Shown: positions 10,514 through 19,869 of the stretch, one piece after another
How positions within the stretch are numbered: the stretch's first letter is position 1
Layout: every line of letters begins with the position of its first letter
NCBI RefSeq assembly: GCF_004684085.1
Contig: NZ_SRHZ01000006.1
Span: forward strand, 1-64,000
Source of the DNA: Stenotrophomonas maltophilia
GTDB taxonomy: Bacteria > Pseudomonadota > Gammaproteobacteria > Xanthomonadales > Xanthomonadaceae
Direction: 5' to 3'
Length of the DNA: 64,000 bases
Notes under the pieces: model-generated
What the model saw: only the letters and a program-made list of their open reading frames with translations
Databases searched by the model: none
Told to the model about the DNA's origin: nothing
Program-made: the position numbers and the translations under genes

Positions 10514-11836
10514 TCAGGTTTCGCGCAACGCCGTGGTGATCGGCAATCGTGCCGCACGCAGCGCCGGGAACAGGCCACCCACCAGCCCAATGCCCAGCGC
10601 CCATTTCAATCCCGTCCACAGCAGTTCCGGCGACACATGGAACTTGAACACCACCGCGCTGAAGTTGCTGCCGATGGTGGACACGCTGTAACCGTTGAAC
10701 AACAGCCATGCCACCGCACATCCCAGCAGGCCACCCAGCAGCGCCAGGAGCATCGTTTCCAGCATCACTGCCGTCACCACCGGCAGGCCACGGAAGCCGA
10801 TCGCGCGCATGGTCGCAATCTCTCTCGCGCGCGTCGCCACCGCGGCATACATCGTATTGAGCGCGCCGAACACCGCACCCACTGCCATGATCGTGCCGAT
10901 CACCTTGCCGAGGATGTCGATCAGCTTGGTCAGGCCGCCGCCCTGCTTGCTGTAGTAGGTACGCGTGGTTTCCACATCCAGCTTCAGGCGCGGGTCGGCG
11001 GCGACGGCGGCCTTGAACTGCTCGAAGCCGGCCTTGCCATCGGTGCGCACGCTGATCGACTGCCACGCACTGCGCTGGTAGGTGGTGGCCAGCGTATCGG
11101 CGTCGGTCCACAGCTCCGAATCATGTGCATCGCCGGTGGCGAACACACCTACCACGGTCCAGGTCTGGTTGCCGAGCGTCAGCGTCTTGCCGACATCCAG
11201 ATCGCGGAACTGGCCCTTGGCGCCCTGGCCGACCACGATTTCGCGCAGGCCGGTGGCGAACTTGCGGCCTTCGACGATCTTGACCTTGTCATGCACCGCC
11301 CACGCCTGCGGGCCGACGCCGCGGAACTGCGCATTGACGTCGGTGCCATCGGACTTCGACACCAGGTTGACCACCTGCGACAGCTCCGGCGACAGCAGCG
11401 GTCGACCTTCGGCATCGCGGGTGATGCCGGGCAGGGTGGACAGCGTGGGTACCTGCTCGCGGGTGATGACCGAGTTGGTCTCGGCCTGCGAGCCACCGCG
11501 CAGCACGATGGCGGTAGTGTCATCGCCGGTGTTGTTGAGCGTGGCCTGGAAGCCTTCGCCCATCGCCAGCATGGCCACCAGCACGCCGACCACGCCGGCG
11601 ATGCCGACCACGATCACCGAGGACGCGCCCCAGCGCTGCGGCAGGCTGGCCACGCCGATGCGGGTAGCGGCCAGTGCCAGCCGGCCGCCACGGGTCAGCA
11701 GCAGCCACAGCGCCACCAGCACAGCCACGGCCAGTACGCCAAACCATGGCAGGCTGATCCACAGCACCAGGCCGATCACCAGCAGGAGCACCGTCACGCC
11801 GTTGCCCAGCCACTTCTTGAGTTTGCTCTTGAACAT
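10514..11836 (-). CDS. ABC transporter permease, FtsX/MacB type (with extra N-terminal helices)
   Basis: Membrane subunit of an adaptor-dependent ABC exporter, 440 residues. The core has the FtsX layout: a helix (about 70-95), a periplasmic domain (about 100-310), then three helices with the cytoplasmic signature RAREIATMRAIGFRG. Two additional hydrophobic helices (about residues 12-48) precede the core, which is unusual. A good ribosome binding site (GGAGGA, 7 bases upstream) supports the start. It is the last gene of the run adaptor-ATPase-permease-permease. Exporters of this kind move peptides, antibiotics or lipoproteins; the cargo here is unknown. Confidence 0.88.
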   Translation of the reverse strand: MFKSKLKKWLGNGVTVLLLVIGLVLWISLPWFGVLAVAVLVALWLLLTRGGRLALAATRIGVASLPQRWGASSVIVVGIAGVVGVLVAMLAMGEGFQATLNNTGDDTTAIVLRGGSQAETNSVITREQVPTLSTLPGITRDAEGRPLLSPELSQVVNLVSKSDGTDVNAQFRGVGPQAWAVHDKVKIVEGRKFATGLREIVVGQGAKGQFRDLDVGKTLTLGNQTWTVVGVFATGDAHDSELWTDADTLATTYQRSAWQSISVRTDGKAGFEQFKAAVAADPRLKLDVETTRTYYSKQGGGLTKLIDILGKVIGTIMAVGAVFGALNTMYAAVATRAREIATMRAIGFRGLPVVTAVMLETMLLALLGGLLGCAVAWLLFNGYSVSTIGSNFSAVVFKFHVSPELLWTGLKWALGIGLVGGLFPALRAARLPITTALRET

Positions 11837-11849
11837 GTGGGTGTCCTCC

Positions 11850-13007
11850 TCAGCGGCCGGCCAGTGCGTCGACGATCTTCAGGCGCTTGGCACGCAGCGC
11901 CGGCAGCAACCCGACGATGATGCCGATCACCACGATCAGGCCCAGCCCCATCAGCCAGGTGGGTGTCGGCACGTGCGGTGGCAGCATGCCCATGCTTTTC
12001 GGTCCGATCGCCGGAAGGATCAGCGCGGCCAGGCCCATGCCGATCAGGCCACCCAGGCCAATCAGCAGCACCGACTCCACCATCACCAGGGTCAGCACGG
12101 TGCTGTCCTTGAAGCCCAGCGTCTTCAGCGTGGCCAGCTCCGGCACGCGCTCGCGCACCGCCTGCGCCATGGTGTTGCCGGTCAACAGCAGCAGGGTGAA
12201 GAACACCGCGCCCATGATCGAGGTGACGATCATGCCGATGTCGGCGAACTGCTTGACGAAGGCCTGCTGGAACGCCGACTCGGTCTGGGTCTTGGTTTCG
12301 TGGTCGGAGTTGGCCGAGATCGCATCGATGGCCTGCGCCACCCGTGAGGACTGGTCCGGGTTATCCAGCGTGACCGTGTACCAGCTCACCTGGTTCTTGA
12401 TGTAGTCGTTGGACTCATCGAAGTACTTCCAGTTCATCATCAACTGGCGTTCTTCGTTGGAGGCCTGTGCCGGATCCCTGGAACGATAGATGCCCTTCAG
12501 CTCCAACGGCCAGTCGTTGCTGCCACCCCGCGGGAAGATCGTCGCCTGCAGTGGAATGGTGTCGCCGATCTTCCAGCCGAACTGCTTGGCCAGGGTTTCG
12601 CCGACGATCGCGCCGGTGCGCGTGTTCTTCCAGTCCTCCAGCTGCGCCGGGTCGATCTGCAGTTCGCGGTAGACATCGAAGTAGTTGGGCGATACCGAGA
12701 AGTTCGGGAAGAAATTCTTCGGGTCCTGGTAGATGCCACCGAACCACATGCCGTAGGCCACGTCGCGCACACCGGCGACCTGGCGTATCTGCGTTTCCAG
12801 GCGGATCGGCAGGGATTGGGTGATCGACAGCCGCGAGGCCACCACCAGGCGGTTGGCGCCTTCCACACTGCCGCCGGAGGTGAATGCCACGCGCACCGAG
12901 TCGAGCATGCCGAACAGCAGGAACGCAGCCACCACCGACAGCAGGGTCAACAAAGTACGGGTGCGGCTGCGGAACAGCTGTGCCCACACCAACGAGAAGT
13001 ATTTCAT
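11850..13007 (-). CDS. ABC transporter permease, FtsX/MacB type
   Basis: First permease of the exporter, 385 residues. An N-terminal helix (about 17-40), a large periplasmic domain (about 45-255) and three C-terminal helices form the FtsX/MacB fold, with VPELATLKTLGFKD as the coupling-helix signature. GGAGG stands 8 bases before ATG 13007. It presumably pairs with the downstream permease as a heterodimer served by one ATPase, as in LolC/LolE. Confidence 0.88.
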   Translation of the reverse strand: MKYFSLVWAQLFRSRTRTLLTLLSVVAAFLLFGMLDSVRVAFTSGGSVEGANRLVVASRLSITQSLPIRLETQIRQVAGVRDVAYGMWFGGIYQDPKNFFPNFSVSPNYFDVYRELQIDPAQLEDWKNTRTGAIVGETLAKQFGWKIGDTIPLQATIFPRGGSNDWPLELKGIYRSRDPAQASNEERQLMMNWKYFDESNDYIKNQVSWYTVTLDNPDQSSRVAQAIDAISANSDHETKTQTESAFQQAFVKQFADIGMIVTSIMGAVFFTLLLLTGNTMAQAVRERVPELATLKTLGFKDSTVLTLVMVESVLLIGLGGLIGMGLAALILPAIGPKSMGMLPPHVPTPTWLMGLGLIVVIGIIVGLLPALRAKRLKIVDALAGR

Positions 13008-13021
13008 CGCCGTGGCCTCCG

Positions 13022-13711
<690 letters not shown>

Positions 13712-13813
13712 GGGTGGTTCTCCACGGAAGGCGGGAAACGGGGAAGCGCACCTGCGGTGGCCGCGGGCGTGCGTCGAGCGGTGTTGCCGGCGGCGCCCAT
13801 GGGCGCCAGGCCG

Positions 13814-15073
13814 TTACTGCGCTTGTTTCTGTTGCACCTTGGCGCCATCGCGCAGGGTGTCCGGCGGGTTCACCACCACCGATTCACCTGCGCTCACGCC
13901 CTTGAGGATCTGGCGGTCCTTGCCCATCGCCTGGCCCGCCTCGACCGTGCGCTGCTGCACGCGGTTCTGGTCACCCAGTACGAAGGCCACCGATGCGCCC
14001 TCGCGCTGGACCACGGCGCCACCCGGCACGCGCACGCCCTGCGGCTTGGCGGCCGCCTGCGGCTGGGCCTGCTCCAGGAAGCTGACCCGCACGCCCATCT
14101 CCGGCACGATGCGCGGGTCTTTCACCTTCAGCGCCACGCGCACCTTCACCGTGGCCTTGCCGCGGTCGGCGGTGGGGATGATGGCGATCACCTCGCCGGG
14201 AATCTTCCATTCCGGATAGGCGTTGAGCGTGGCTTCCACCGGCATCTTCGGCTGCACGCGGCCGATGAAGGCCTCGCCCACCTCCACTTCGATCTCCAGC
14301 GATTCCATGTCGACGATGGTGCCGATGCCGGTACGGGTGAAGCCACCGCCGGCCGACAGCGGCGAGACGATTTCGCCGGGCTGCGCCGCCTTGGCAGTGA
14401 CCACGCCGGAGAACGGTGCGCGCACGATGTTGTTGTCCACGCCCAGATCGGCGATGGCCAGCTGGTCGTTGGCGACCTTGACGTTGCGCTGGGCGGTCTC
14501 CAGCTGCGCACGCAGGCTGTCGCGCTGTGCGACGGCCTGGTCGTACTGCGAGCGCGACACCAGCTGCTGACCGACCAGCGCCTGCAGGCGGCTGGCCTCG
14601 GCGGTGGCCTGCTTCTGCTGCGCCTCCAGGCCGGCCACCTGGCTGCGTGCGGCCTGCAGCTGCGAGGCATACAGGCTGCGCTGCGCATCGGCATCGATCG
14701 GGTCCAGCGTGGCCATGATCTGGCCCTGTTCCACCCGCATGCCTTCTTCGATCATCACCTCGCGCACCTTGCCGGTGATCTTGGCTGACACCGTGGCCAT
14801 GCGCCGGGCGACCACGTAACCGCTGGCGTCGAGCACCGAACTGCTGGCGCTGCCCTGCTGGATGGCCACGGCGGGCGCGGTTTCCACCTCCACGGCCGGT
14901 GCGCGGCCGAACAGGAAGGCGAGGGCGGCGGCGATCAGCAGCACGATCACGATGATTGCGATCCACAGCCAACGGCGGCCACCGCCATTGCTACCACCGG
15001 CGGCGGGCGGCGGCGACTTGCGGTCGATACGGAGTTCCTTCAACAGCTCGGCAGAAGCGTTCATTCGTTCCAT
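13814..15073 (-). CDS. HlyD-type periplasmic adaptor (membrane fusion protein)
   Basis: Membrane-anchored adaptor of about 420 residues: cytoplasmic N-terminus, one helix (about 36-58), a lipoyl half-motif, an alpha-helical hairpin rich in Gln/Ala (about 110-190), second lipoyl half, then beta-barrel and membrane-proximal domains. This is the MacA-like partner that joins the permeases to an outer-membrane channel. No TolC-like gene is nearby, so an outer-membrane factor encoded elsewhere is presumably used. ATG 15073 and ATG 15064 are both possible starts. The gene heads the four-gene minus-strand operon. Confidence 0.9.
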   Translation of the reverse strand: MERMNASAELLKELRIDRKSPPPAAGGSNGGGRRWLWIAIIVIVLLIAAALAFLFGRAPAVEVETAPAVAIQQGSASSSVLDASGYVVARRMATVSAKITGKVREVMIEEGMRVEQGQIMATLDPIDADAQRSLYASQLQAARSQVAGLEAQQKQATAEASRLQALVGQQLVSRSQYDQAVAQRDSLRAQLETAQRNVKVANDQLAIADLGVDNNIVRAPFSGVVTAKAAQPGEIVSPLSAGGGFTRTGIGTIVDMESLEIEVEVGEAFIGRVQPKMPVEATLNAYPEWKIPGEVIAIIPTADRGKATVKVRVALKVKDPRIVPEMGVRVSFLEQAQPQAAAKPQGVRVPGGAVVQREGASVAFVLGDQNRVQQRTVEAGQAMGKDRQILKGVSAGESVVVNPPDTLRDGAKVQQKQAQ

Positions 15074-15172
15074 CACAGGCGTTCGGGCGGGTGTGACCGG
15101 AAGGGCGGACGGCGGCGGTTCCGGCGGTGGAGCGTGCGGCACAGCATGAAGGCAGGTACGGCGATGACGGCA

Positions 15173-15186
15173 GTGACAGCTGTCAC
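15173..15186. promoter_or_regulatory. Perfect 14-bp palindrome in divergent ABC promoter region
   Basis: GTGACAGCTGTCAC is an exact inverted repeat in the 163-base gap between the divergent adaptor and ABC-2 ATPase genes. Further TGAC half-sites flank it (TGACGG near 15165 and near 15197, TGACAC near 15191). A dimeric regulator such as the NarL-type response regulator encoded at 18154-18756 is the obvious candidate to bind it. Binding is inferred. Confidence 0.5.
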
Positions 15187-15236
15187 CTGATGACACTGAC
15201 GGCGGCAACTGCGAAATGTGACCACGGCGGCACAGG

Positions 15237-16163
15237 ATGGCAACGTCCCCGCTACCGGTACCGCCCATGGATCCGATCGCCCCGTCGCTGGCCCGCCTGC
15301 AGCAGGTGCAGGTGCGCTACCGCGACCATACCGCCCTGCAGGGCATCGACCTGCAGGTCCGCGCTGGCCAGGTGCTGGCATTGCTGGGCCGCAACGGTGC
15401 CGGCAAGAGTACCGCGATCAGCGTGCTGTTGGGCCTGCGTCGTGCCGATGCCGGCCAGGTCGAGCTGCTCGGTGGCGACCCGCAACAGCGCAGCAGCCGC
15501 CTCGGACTGGGCGTGATGCTGCAGAGCACCAGCCTGCCGCCGATGCTGCAGGTGGACGAACTGGTGGCGCAGGCCAGCGCCTGCTATCCGGACCCGATGC
15601 CGCTGCAGGAGATACTGAAGCGCGCCGGCCTGCTGGCACTGGCACGCCGTCGCTACGGCCAGCTGTCCGGCGGCCAGCAGCGTGCGGTGCAGTTCGCCAT
15701 CGCCCTGTGTGGCCGCCCGCGCGTGCTGTTCCTGGACGAGCCCACCACCGGCCTGGACATCCAGGCGCGGCAGGCGATGTGGCAGGCGATCCGGCAGCTG
15801 GTGGCCGAAGGCTGCGGCGTGCTGCTGACCACCCATTACCTGGAGGAAGCCGAAGCGCTGGCACAGCAGGTGGTGGTGCTGGAGCAGGGCCGGGTGCTGG
15901 CCGATGCGCCGTTGAGCGAGCTGCGTCTGGCCGATCGGCCGCGCCGCATCCGCTGCCGCAGTGTGCTGCCTGCTGAAGACGTACAGCAGTGGCCGGGCGT
16001 GCAGCAGGTGCAGCGTGACGGCGAGCATCTACAGCTGCTGGCGAGCCCGGCCGAGCCGGTGGTGGCGCGCCTGCTGGCCGCCGATGCGCAGCTGCGTGAG
16101 CTGGAAGTACAGGGCGCGGCGCTGGCCGACGCTTTCCTCGACATGACCCGGGAGGCCGCATGA
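15237..16163 (+). CDS. ABC-2 type transporter ATP-binding protein (YvfR/DrrA-like)
   Basis: ATPase of about 308 residues with Walker A GRNGAGKST, signature LSGGQQRAVQFAIAL, Walker B VLFLDEPTTGLD and switch region LLTTHYLEEAE. The long C-terminal part after the nucleotide-binding domain fits the DrrA/YvfR group used by ABC-2 exporters. ATG 15237 and ATG 15267 are both possible; neither has a clear ribosome binding site. It overlaps its permease gene by 4 bases. With the downstream kinase and regulator, the arrangement is the same as yvfRSTU of Bacillus. Confidence 0.88.
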   Translation: MATSPLPVPPMDPIAPSLARLQQVQVRYRDHTALQGIDLQVRAGQVLALLGRNGAGKSTAISVLLGLRRADAGQVELLGGDPQQRSSRLGLGVMLQSTSLPPMLQVDELVAQASACYPDPMPLQEILKRAGLLALARRRYGQLSGGQQRAVQFAIALCGRPRVLFLDEPTTGLDIQARQAMWQAIRQLVAEGCGVLLTTHYLEEAEALAQQVVVLEQGRVLADAPLSELRLADRPRRIRCRSVLPAEDVQQWPGVQQVQRDGEHLQLLASPAEPVVARLLAADAQLRELEVQGAALADAFLDMTREAA

Positions 16164-16936
16164 ACACCCTTGCCCGCACCGCCAGGTTGCCGCTGCCTGC
16201 ATGGCGCCAGGTTCTGCGCCCGTACCGCGCTGAACTGGTGGCCGAACTGCGCCGCGCCTGGCGCACGCCGGCGTTCGCCGTGCCTTCGCTGCTGTTCCCG
16301 GTGCTGTTCTACCTGTTGTTCGGCGTGCTGCTCGGGCGCGGTCACGCACCGCTGTACCTGCTGGCCACCTACTGCGTGTTTGGTGCGATGGCCCCGGCGC
16401 TGTTCGGCTTCGGCGTGCAGCTGGCGCTGGATCGCGAAGGTGGCCTGCTGACGCTCAAGCGCGCGCTGCCGATGCCGGCGGCGGCACCGTTGCTGGCACG
16501 GCTGGCCATGGCGGTGATGTTCGCGCTGCTGGTAGCAGCGCTGCTGATCGGTGTAGCGCGCGTGCTTGGTGGCGTGCAGCTGCACGTGCTGCAGGTGGTG
16601 CAGTTGATGGCGGTGGCCGGCCTGGCGGCGTTGCCGCTGGGGGCGATCGGCCTGCTGATCGGCAGCCATGTCAGTGCCAGTGCGGCACCGGCAATGGTCA
16701 ACCTGGTCTACCTGCCGCTGGCCCTGCTGTCGGGCCTGTGGCTGCCACTGTCGGCGCTGCCGAAGTTGTTCTCGACGATGGCACCGCTGTGGCCGACCTG
16801 GCATCTGGCGCAGCTGGCGCTGCCGGTGGTCGGGCTGCCGTCGGTGGGCAGCCTCGCCAGCCATCTGCTGGTGCTGCTGGCGGTGACCGTGGTCGCGCTG
16901 CTGCTGGCGCGCCGCCGCCTGCGCCGGATCGGCTGA
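16160..16936 (+). CDS. ABC-2 type transporter permease
   Basis: Membrane subunit of 258 residues with six helices and the ABC-2 layout: an N-terminal amphipathic stretch (AELRRAWRTPAF) followed by a hydrophobic segment, then pairs of helices, with PLALLSGLWLPLSALP before the last helix. It starts within the stop of the ATPase gene (ATGA). The transporter probably exports a lipid-like, peptide or antibiotic substrate. Confidence 0.88.
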   Translation: MNTLARTARLPLPAWRQVLRPYRAELVAELRRAWRTPAFAVPSLLFPVLFYLLFGVLLGRGHAPLYLLATYCVFGAMAPALFGFGVQLALDREGGLLTLKRALPMPAAAPLLARLAMAVMFALLVAALLIGVARVLGGVQLHVLQVVQLMAVAGLAALPLGAIGLLIGSHVSASAAPAMVNLVYLPLALLSGLWLPLSALPKLFSTMAPLWPTWHLAQLALPVVGLPSVGSLASHLLVLLAVTVVALLLARRRLRRIG

Positions 16937-16942
16937 ACTGGC

Positions 16943-18157
16943 ATGATCGGCAGCGATCGTCCCCGCCTGGATTCTCCCGTGCCGTCGAGTTGGCTTGCGT
17001 CCCTGTTGCGCCCCGCGCCGGATTCGGCCGTGGCCGAACTGCTGCGACGTGGCAAGTCGCCCTGGAGCGGTGCGATCCACCTGCTGTGGTCGGTCTGGAT
17101 CTTCCTCACCCCAGTACTCGGCAATGGCTTCACGCTGCGCTGGCTGCTGCTGACCCTGGTCAGCTATCCGTTGTTCCTGCTGCTCTATGCGAAGGTGATG
17201 CTGGCGCCACGGCACCACGCCTGGCGCTATGCGCTGGGCATGATCCTCATGGCCCTGGTACTGCTGCCGTGGTATCCGTCGGGACTGAGCTACTTCGTGT
17301 TCGGCAGCGTGATGATCCGCATGAGCAGCCGTGGTGGCTGGTGGGTGTACCTGCTGCAGCTCACCGGGCTGAATCTCCTGTTCTGCAGTGCCGCGCTGTA
17401 TTTCGGCTACCCATGGCAGGCGATGGTGTGGATGCCGGCGGTGTCGTTCATCGTCGGGCTGGTGGTGAATGTGGAGGCCTTGAGCCAGCAGCGCGACGTT
17501 GCCCTGCAGCTGTCACAGGACGAAGTGCGGCGGCTCGCCACCACCGCCGAGCGCGAGCGTATCGGCCGCGACCTGCACGATCTGCTGGGCCACACGCTGT
17601 CGCTGATCACGTTGAAGCTGGAGCTGGCGCGCAAGCTGTACGACCGTGACGACGCGCGTGCGCGGCAGGAGATCGGTGAAGCCGAGGCCATCGCCCGCGA
17701 GGCGCTGGCACAGGTCCGCAGTGCGGTGACCGGCATCCGCGCCAGCGACCTGGCCGGCGAGCTGGCGTCGGCACGCCTGCTGCTGGAATGCCAGCAGGTA
17801 CACCTGCAGTACACACCGCCGCCACCGATGCCGGTCGACGTGGAGCGTGGACTGGCGCTGGTGCTGCGCGAGGCAGCAACCAACATCGTGCGCCATGCAC
17901 AGGCGACCCGCGTGCAGGTGGATTTCAAGCTTGAGGAGCGACAGTTGGCGATGCAGATACGTGATGACGGCCGCGGTGGGGTACAGGCCGAGGGCAATGG
18001 ATTGTGTGGCATGCGTGAGCGGGCGGCGGCGCTGGGTGGTCAGTTGACGCTGCAGTCGCCGCGCGGGGAAGGCACGGTGTTGACCGTGCGCGTGCCTCTG
18101 GTGGCCGCGACCACGCCGCTGTCGCCAGCGTCATGGGTGCAGGATGGTGCCGCATGA
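16943..18157 (+). CDS. Sensor histidine kinase, NarL/DesK type
   Basis: Membrane sensor kinase of 404 residues. About five helices (residues 45-180) with almost no periplasmic loop indicate membrane or intramembrane sensing, as in DesK. The dimerisation box ERERIGRDLHDLLGHTLSL carries the phospho-acceptor His at about residue 212, and a HATPase_c domain follows (REAATNIVRHAQAT, DDGRGG, GLCGMRERAAALGG). It overlaps the response-regulator gene by 4 bases. Its position directly after the ABC-2 genes suggests it senses the transporter's substrate or the membrane stress it relieves. Confidence 0.92.
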   Translation: MIGSDRPRLDSPVPSSWLASLLRPAPDSAVAELLRRGKSPWSGAIHLLWSVWIFLTPVLGNGFTLRWLLLTLVSYPLFLLLYAKVMLAPRHHAWRYALGMILMALVLLPWYPSGLSYFVFGSVMIRMSSRGGWWVYLLQLTGLNLLFCSAALYFGYPWQAMVWMPAVSFIVGLVVNVEALSQQRDVALQLSQDEVRRLATTAERERIGRDLHDLLGHTLSLITLKLELARKLYDRDDARARQEIGEAEAIAREALAQVRSAVTGIRASDLAGELASARLLLECQQVHLQYTPPPPMPVDVERGLALVLREAATNIVRHAQATRVQVDFKLEERQLAMQIRDDGRGGVQAEGNGLCGMRERAAALGGQLTLQSPRGEGTVLTVRVPLVAATTPLSPASWVQDGAA

Positions 18158-18756
18158 TCCGCATCCTGCTGGCCGAAGATCAGGCGATGGTGCGCGGTGC
18201 GTTGTCGGCACTGCTGGGTCTGGAGCCGGACATCGAGGTGCTGGGCAGCGCTGCCGATGGCGAAGCGGCGTGGCGCATGCTGCAGCAGCTGCAGCCGGAT
18301 ATCCTGGTCACCGACATCGAGATGCCTGGCCTTAGCGGGTTGGAGCTGGCACAGCGCATCGCCCGCCACGAACTGCCGATCAAGGTAGTGATCGTGACCA
18401 CCTTCGCCCGTGCGGGTTTTTTGCGCCGCGCGCTGGAAGCCGGCGTGCTGGGTTATCTGTTGAAGGACGCACCGGCCGAGAACCTGGCCGATGCCCTGCG
18501 CAAGGTGAAACAGGGCATCCGCGCGATCGACCCGCAGCTGGCGCTGGATGCGTGGTCGCAGGCCGACCCCCTGACCGACCGCGAACGCCGCGTGCTGCGG
18601 CTGGCGGGCGAGGGCCGCACCGCCAGCGAGATCGCCGAGCAGCTGGGGTTGTCGCACGGCACGGTGCGCAACTATCTGTCCGAGTGCATCGGCAAGCTGG
18701 GCGTGGCCAACCGCATCGAGGCGTACCGGCTGGCGCGGCAGAAGGGATGGTTGTAG
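18154..18756 (+). CDS. LuxR/NarL-family response regulator, DesR-like
   Basis: Cognate regulator of 200 residues. The receiver domain has the acidic pair in LLAEDQ, the phospho-acceptor Asp in DILVTDIEMPG, the conserved Thr in VIVTTF and Lys in YLLKDAP. A LuxR-type helix-turn-helix follows (LTDRERRVLRLAGEGRTASE, then LGLSHGTVRNYLSE). ATG 18154 fits the family start exactly; a longer in-frame start at 18133 lies inside the kinase gene. It is the likely local regulator of the upstream ABC-2 genes and perhaps of the divergent exporter. Confidence 0.92.
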   Translation: MIRILLAEDQAMVRGALSALLGLEPDIEVLGSAADGEAAWRMLQQLQPDILVTDIEMPGLSGLELAQRIARHELPIKVVIVTTFARAGFLRRALEAGVLGYLLKDAPAENLADALRKVKQGIRAIDPQLALDAWSQADPLTDRERRVLRLAGEGRTASEIAEQLGLSHGTVRNYLSECIGKLGVANRIEAYRLARQKGWL

Positions 18757-18988
18757 GGGATCATTTCCGCGCCTGCGGAGAGGTTTCACTTTCTTTGCGC
18801 GCAAAGAAAGTAACCAAAGAAACGCTCCGCCGGCCGCGAGCCGGCGTGCTTCGCACGCCGGTGCCCTGCGCTCCTCGGTCCGTCGAGGGACGGTGCGGGA
18901 ACTCGCTGCGCTCAGACACCCGCACCTCTTCGCCCTCGCCGGACCTGCGGTGCTCGGCTCGCTTGAAGGCGGACTGGAAGGTCAAGAT

Positions 18989-19048
<60 letters not shown>

Positions 19049-19139
19049 TGGGTGCAGCTTTTGCCTTTGACGTTGGGTCCGCCTTTTAGCGAGCCGAGCA
19101 TCGCAGGGGAATCAGGGGCGCAAGGGCGCCACTGCTTCT

Positions 19140-19163
19140 GTAGAGCCGACTGTTAGTCGGCTG
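19140..19163. repeat. GTAG palindrome (GAGCCGAC class)
   Basis: Starts GTAG with stem AGCCGAC/GTCGGCT around TGTTA. It lies inside the inverted-repeat element, close to its right arm. Confidence 0.7.
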
Positions 19164-19332
19164 GCTTTCGGCGCCGTCCCCTGATTCACCGAGAAGCGCA
19201 GGGCACCGGTGCGCAGCACCGGCTCGCGATCTGGCGGCGTGTTTCTTTGGTTACTTTCTTTGCACGAGCAAAGAAAGTGACACCCCTCCACAGGCGCAGA
19301 AACGATCCGCCGGGAACGCCCGGCGAACCCTC

Positions 19333-19869
19333 TCAATCCTTCCCGCGCGCCATCGCCTGGAACACCCCATCACGCCGCACCCACAGGTGGAACAACGCCG
19401 CACCCACATGCATCAGCACCGTGGCGAACAACACATAGGCCAGCAGGCTGTGCGCATTACGCAACGCGGCATACAACGCCGGTGTATGGGGCACGATCGG
19501 TGGCAGGTGCAGGCCGCCCCACAGCACGATCGGGTAACCACCGGCCGACAGCATCGCCCAGCCGATCAGCGGCATCGCCAGCATCAGCGCATACAGCATC
19601 CAGTGCGAGGCCTTCGCTGCCAGCACCTGCCAGGCGGGCAGGTCGGAAGGCAGCGGCGGCGGACGATGGCACAGCCGGTTGTACAGACGCAGCAGCACCA
19701 GTACGCCGATGGCGATGCCCAAGGGGCGGTGCAGATCGATCAGCATCGGCCGCAGGTGCAGCGAGGCGACCATGGTCACGCCGACGAACAGCATGGCGAT
19801 GATCATCAGTGCCATGGACCAGTGCAGCACCCGCGCCAGCAGGTTGAAGTGGCCGTTGCCGGTGCTCAT
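19333..19869 (-). CDS. Cytochrome b561
   Basis: Inner-membrane dihaem cytochrome of 178 residues with four helices. Candidate haem-ligand histidines lie in the first helix (RVLHWSMAL), after the second (DLHRPLG), in the third (SHWMLYALM) and in the fourth (LMHVGAALFHL), the spacing expected of the bacterial CybB/b561 family. The protein shuttles electrons between quinol and a periplasmic or membrane partner. It overlaps the catalase-like gene by 4 bases, so the two form a translationally coupled pair. Confidence 0.88.
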   Translation of the reverse strand: MSTGNGHFNLLARVLHWSMALMIIAMLFVGVTMVASLHLRPMLIDLHRPLGIAIGVLVLLRLYNRLCHRPPPLPSDLPAWQVLAAKASHWMLYALMLAMPLIGWAMLSAGGYPIVLWGGLHLPPIVPHTPALYAALRNAHSLLAYVLFATVLMHVGAALFHLWVRRDGVFQAMARGKD

